Assembly (NCBI RefSeq): GCF_000802425.1
Contig: NZ_JRUD01000010.1
Span: 124,001 to 188,000 of the forward strand
Direction: 5' to 3'
From: Pseudomonas flexibilis
Lineage (GTDB): Bacteria; Pseudomonadota; Gammaproteobacteria; Pseudomonadales; Pseudomonadaceae
Length of the DNA: 64,000 nt
This document shows positions 61,637 to 64,000 of the stretch, in pieces. The notes below the pieces were generated by a model. The model searched no databases. It worked only from the letters and a program-made list of their open reading frames with translations, and was not told the DNA's origin. The first letter of the stretch is position 1. Every line of letters begins with the position of its first letter. The translations under genes and the position numbers were made by a program.

Positions 61637-64000
61637 ATGAGCGCCGACATCCGCGGGGTGACCCAGCGCGACTGGCTCGAGCGTTTCGAAGGGGGCTGCG
61701 TGGCGCGCGGTCGGCGCTACGCGGAACAGGGCCGCTCCACGTTGCTCGCCATCGAAGGGCAGATTCTCAAAGCCCGCTGCCGGGGCTCCGAAGAGCACGA
61801 CTATCGGCAGTCCATACGCCTGCAGCCCCGCAGTAACGCCCCTTGGGAAGTGCACGGTCTGTGCAGCTGCCCGGTGGGGTACAACTGCAAACACGTGGTA
61901 GCAGCCCTGCTGGCCCTGGAGGATGCCCATCGCCGAGGCATCGCACCGCGGGCCAGCGAGCCCGAAGTCGAACAGATCCTGCGCACCGACCTGGAACCGC
62001 GGCCACACCTGCTGCTCAACAGCCATGTCCGTGTGCATTTCGATGCCCGCAAAGGGCGCATGACCGAGCAGATCCAGCACCGCGCCGCGCTGACATTCGA
62101 GTACGACGGACAGCGTGTACACGGCAAGGCCACCGGCGACCTGCTGCGCTTCATCGCTCCGGGCCGCCAGTTGCGTATCCGCCGTGATGTGGAGCGCGAA
62201 ACCCTCTATCGCCAGCGCCTCGCCGAGCTGGGGTTCAGCATCGCCCTGCGGGTCAGCGAGGCCCTTGGCGAAAAGGATGGCGAGCCTTTCGAATTGCCCG
62301 ATACCACCAGTTGGATGCAGTTCACCCGCGATGGCGTGCCAATGCTGCGCCAGGAGGGTTGGAATATCACCATCCTGCCGGACTTTCATTTCAACCTCGC
62401 CCAGGTGGATCACTGGTATGCCCACGTCAACGAAGCGAGCGATCCGAACTGGTTCGATCTGGAAATGGGCATCGAAGTGGACGGGCAGCGCATCAGCCTG
62501 TTACCCATTCTGCTGCAGGCCATTCGCAGCCGGCCCTGGTTGCTGACGGCCGACGCGCAGGACGCCGCGGATGACGAGGTTCTCTTCGCCCTCTTGCCCG
62601 GCGGACAGCGCGTAGCCTTGCCACTGGCTCGCCTCAGGCCGCTGCTGCAGAACCTGGGCGAGCTGTACTTCCAGGAGCAGCCGGCCGATCTGCAGCAGCT
62701 ACGCCTGCCGCTGGCCGATGCGGCACGCCTGCAGCAGCTGAAGGCGACGGACGATGCCTTGCGCTGGGAGGGTGGTGAACGGTTGCGAGAACTGGCGCAC
62801 CGGCTCAACACTTTGGGTTCGCAGCCTATGCCACAACCCGCCGGCCTGCAGGCCCAGTTGCGACCCTATCAACAGCAGGGTGTGGCCTGGATGCGTGCGC
62901 TGGGCGAACTGGGTATGGGCGGTGTACTGGCCGACGACATGGGGCTGGGCAAGACACTGCAGACCCTGGCGTTCATCCTGTCGGAGAAGAATGCAGGGCG
63001 ACTGACCGCGCCGGCGCTGATTGTCATGCCCACCAGCCTGATCCCCAACTGGCTGGATGAGGCCGCACGATTCACCCCGCAGTTGAAGGTTCTGGCTCTT
63101 CAAGGGCCGCGCCGCCATCAGGAATTCGGACGGCTTGCGGAATATGATCTGCTGTTGACCAGCTACGCCCTGCTGCCGCGTGATGCCGAGCGACTGAGCC
63201 GTCAGCACCTGCACCTGCTGATCCTTGACGAGGCGCAAAACATCAAGAACGCACGCAGCAAGGCCGCGTTGGCGTTGGGAATGTTCAACGCCCGGCAACG
63301 CCTCTGTCTGACCGGGACGCCATTGGAAAATCATCTGGGTGAACTTTGGTCGCTCTTCCACTTCCTGATGCCGGGCTGGCTGGGACGGGAGCAGGAGTTC
63401 GCCCGCCATTACCGAACTCCCATCGAAAAACACAGCGATCTCGAACGACTTACCCTGCTGCGCGCACGGGTGCAGCCCTTCCTGCTGCGCCGCACCAAGC
63501 AACAGGTTGCCCCCGAACTGCCAGCGAAGACCGAGATCACTCAGTGGGTACAACTGACCCCGGCCCAGCGTGATCGCTACGAGGCCTTGCGCCTGGCAAT
63601 GGATAGCAAGGTGCGCGAGGAGATCCAGCGCCAGGGGCTGGCACGCAGCCAGCTGGTGATCCTTGAGGCCTTGCTGCGTCTGCGTCAGGCCTGTTGCGAC
63701 CTACGCCTACTGGATGAAGGGCACGGCAGGGCGGAACACTCGGCGAAGCTGGTGGCCACACTCGAGATGCTGGAAGAACTGAATGCCGAAGGCCGACGGG
63801 TACTGGTGTTTTCGCAGTTCACCGCCATGCTGGAGCTGATCGAACAGGAACTGAAACGTCGCCATATCAGCTACACCCTGCTGACCGGGAACACCCGGGA
63901 TCGCGCCACGCCAGTGCGCGAATTCCAGGCTGGCAAGCATGCGGTCTTTCTGATCAGCCTCAAGGCGGGCGGCGCCGGCCTCAACCTGACGGCTGCAGAT
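61637..64000 (+). CDS. SWIM-domain SNF2-type helicase (partial, 3' end outside window)
   Basis: An open frame from ATG 61637 runs to the window edge (788 codons seen). It opens with a SWIM zinc-finger-like motif CSCPVGYNCKH (CxC-x6-CxH, about residues 75-85), then a long linker. The SNF2/helicase core follows, with Walker A DMGLGKT (about 435-441), DEAQ-box ILDEAQNIKN (about 531-540), LCLTGTPLENHLGELWSLFH and the second RecA lobe beginning RVLVFSQFTAMLELI. SWIM-SNF2 proteins are DEAD-like translocases of unclear role in bacteria, possibly remodelling DNA-protein complexes. The C-terminal helicase motif VI is beyond the edge. Confidence 0.88.
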   Translation, partial: MSADIRGVTQRDWLERFEGGCVARGRRYAEQGRSTLLAIEGQILKARCRGSEEHDYRQSIRLQPRSNAPWEVHGLCSCPVGYNCKHVVAALLALEDAHRRGIAPRASEPEVEQILRTDLEPRPHLLLNSHVRVHFDARKGRMTEQIQHRAALTFEYDGQRVHGKATGDLLRFIAPGRQLRIRRDVERETLYRQRLAELGFSIALRVSEALGEKDGEPFELPDTTSWMQFTRDGVPMLRQEGWNITILPDFHFNLAQVDHWYAHVNEASDPNWFDLEMGIEVDGQRISLLPILLQAIRSRPWLLTADAQDAADDEVLFALLPGGQRVALPLARLRPLLQNLGELYFQEQPADLQQLRLPLADAARLQQLKATDDALRWEGGERLRELAHRLNTLGSQPMPQPAGLQAQLRPYQQQGVAWMRALGELGMGGVLADDMGLGKTLQTLAFILSEKNAGRLTAPALIVMPTSLIPNWLDEAARFTPQLKVLALQGPRRHQEFGRLAEYDLLLTSYALLPRDAERLSRQHLHLLILDEAQNIKNARSKAALALGMFNARQRLCLTGTPLENHLGELWSLFHFLMPGWLGREQEFARHYRTPIEKHSDLERLTLLRARVQPFLLRRTKQQVAPELPAKTEITQWVQLTPAQRDRYEALRLAMDSKVREEIQRQGLARSQLVILEALLRLRQACCDLRLLDEGHGRAEHSAKLVATLEMLEELNAEGRRVLVFSQFTAMLELIEQELKRRHISYTLLTGNTRDRATPVREFQAGKHAVFLISLKAGGAGLNLTAAD

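Overview
This GC-rich window comes from a gammaproteobacterium of the genus Pseudomonas sensu lato. The gene order mlaFEDCB | kdsDC-lptCAB-rpoN-hpf-ptsN-rapZ-npr | pmbA/darP/tldD-nitrilase-yhdP-rng-maf-mreDCB | gatCAB is the conserved arrangement of that group, and lptFG | pepA-holC-valS, clpB, pgeF-rluD | bamD agree with it. No rRNA, tRNA, CRISPR array, prophage or insertion sequence was recognised. The window opens inside mlaB and closes inside a SNF2-type helicase, so both end genes are partial.

Layout. 1-2990 (-): Mla phospholipid-transport operon. 3164-8153: an accessory cassette of a MatC/SLC13-like carboxylate carrier, an amidohydrolase, a divergent GntR/HutC regulator and an HBM-type chemoreceptor. 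It lies between mlaF and kdsD, which I recall as direct neighbours in P. aeruginosa. 8330-15339 (+): Kdo synthesis, LPS export, sigma-54 and the nitrogen PTS cluster. 15374-28314 (mostly -): PmbA, TldD, nitrilase, YhdP, RNase G, Maf and the MreBCD shape operon. 28506-31782 (+): GatCAB amidotransferase. 31891-33478: RlpA-like lipoprotein and a Ca2+/Na+ antiporter. 33489-35650 (-): LptF/LptG, divergent from pepA-holC-orphan-valS (35794-41047). 41241-42975: NhaD and a small winged-helix protein. 43053-48962: a tightly overlapping operon of a TonB receptor (frameshifted here), a NitT/TauT-like ABC transporter and NnrS. 49139-53438: SLC13-type carrier with TrkA_C domains, NfeD, SPFH protein and RlmF. 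53566-59102 (-): small membrane protein, isochorismatase-like hydrolase, ClpB, PgeF and RluD. 59231 to the end: BamD, an SDR oxidoreductase, a DUF3509 protein (-) and a SWIM-SNF2 helicase.

Most of the window is housekeeping, dominated by the cell envelope: MlaB-F, KdsC/D, LptA/B/C/F/G, YhdP, MreBCD, BamD and RlpA-like. Two stretches look accessory. First, the 3.2-8.2 kb cassette looks like a self-contained sense, import and hydrolyse unit. The intergenic regions in front of the carrier operon/gntR and in front of the chemoreceptor carry two similar 20-bp sites (15/20 identical), which suggests one regulon. Second, the 43-49 kb operon carries a TTGAT-N4-GTCAA box of the ANR/DNR (FNR/NnrR) type 62 bases before the TonB receptor gene. 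Together with the terminal nnrS gene this suggests an uptake system induced by low oxygen or nitric oxide.

Non-coding signals of note are a GG-N10-GC sigma-54-like promoter in front of rpoN itself, a near-perfect sigma-32 promoter in front of clpB, a three-stem cloverleaf repeat at 17371-17449, several REP-like and dispersed repeats, and an mreC gene whose conserved N-terminus lies upstream of its first ATG/GTG/TTG codon.
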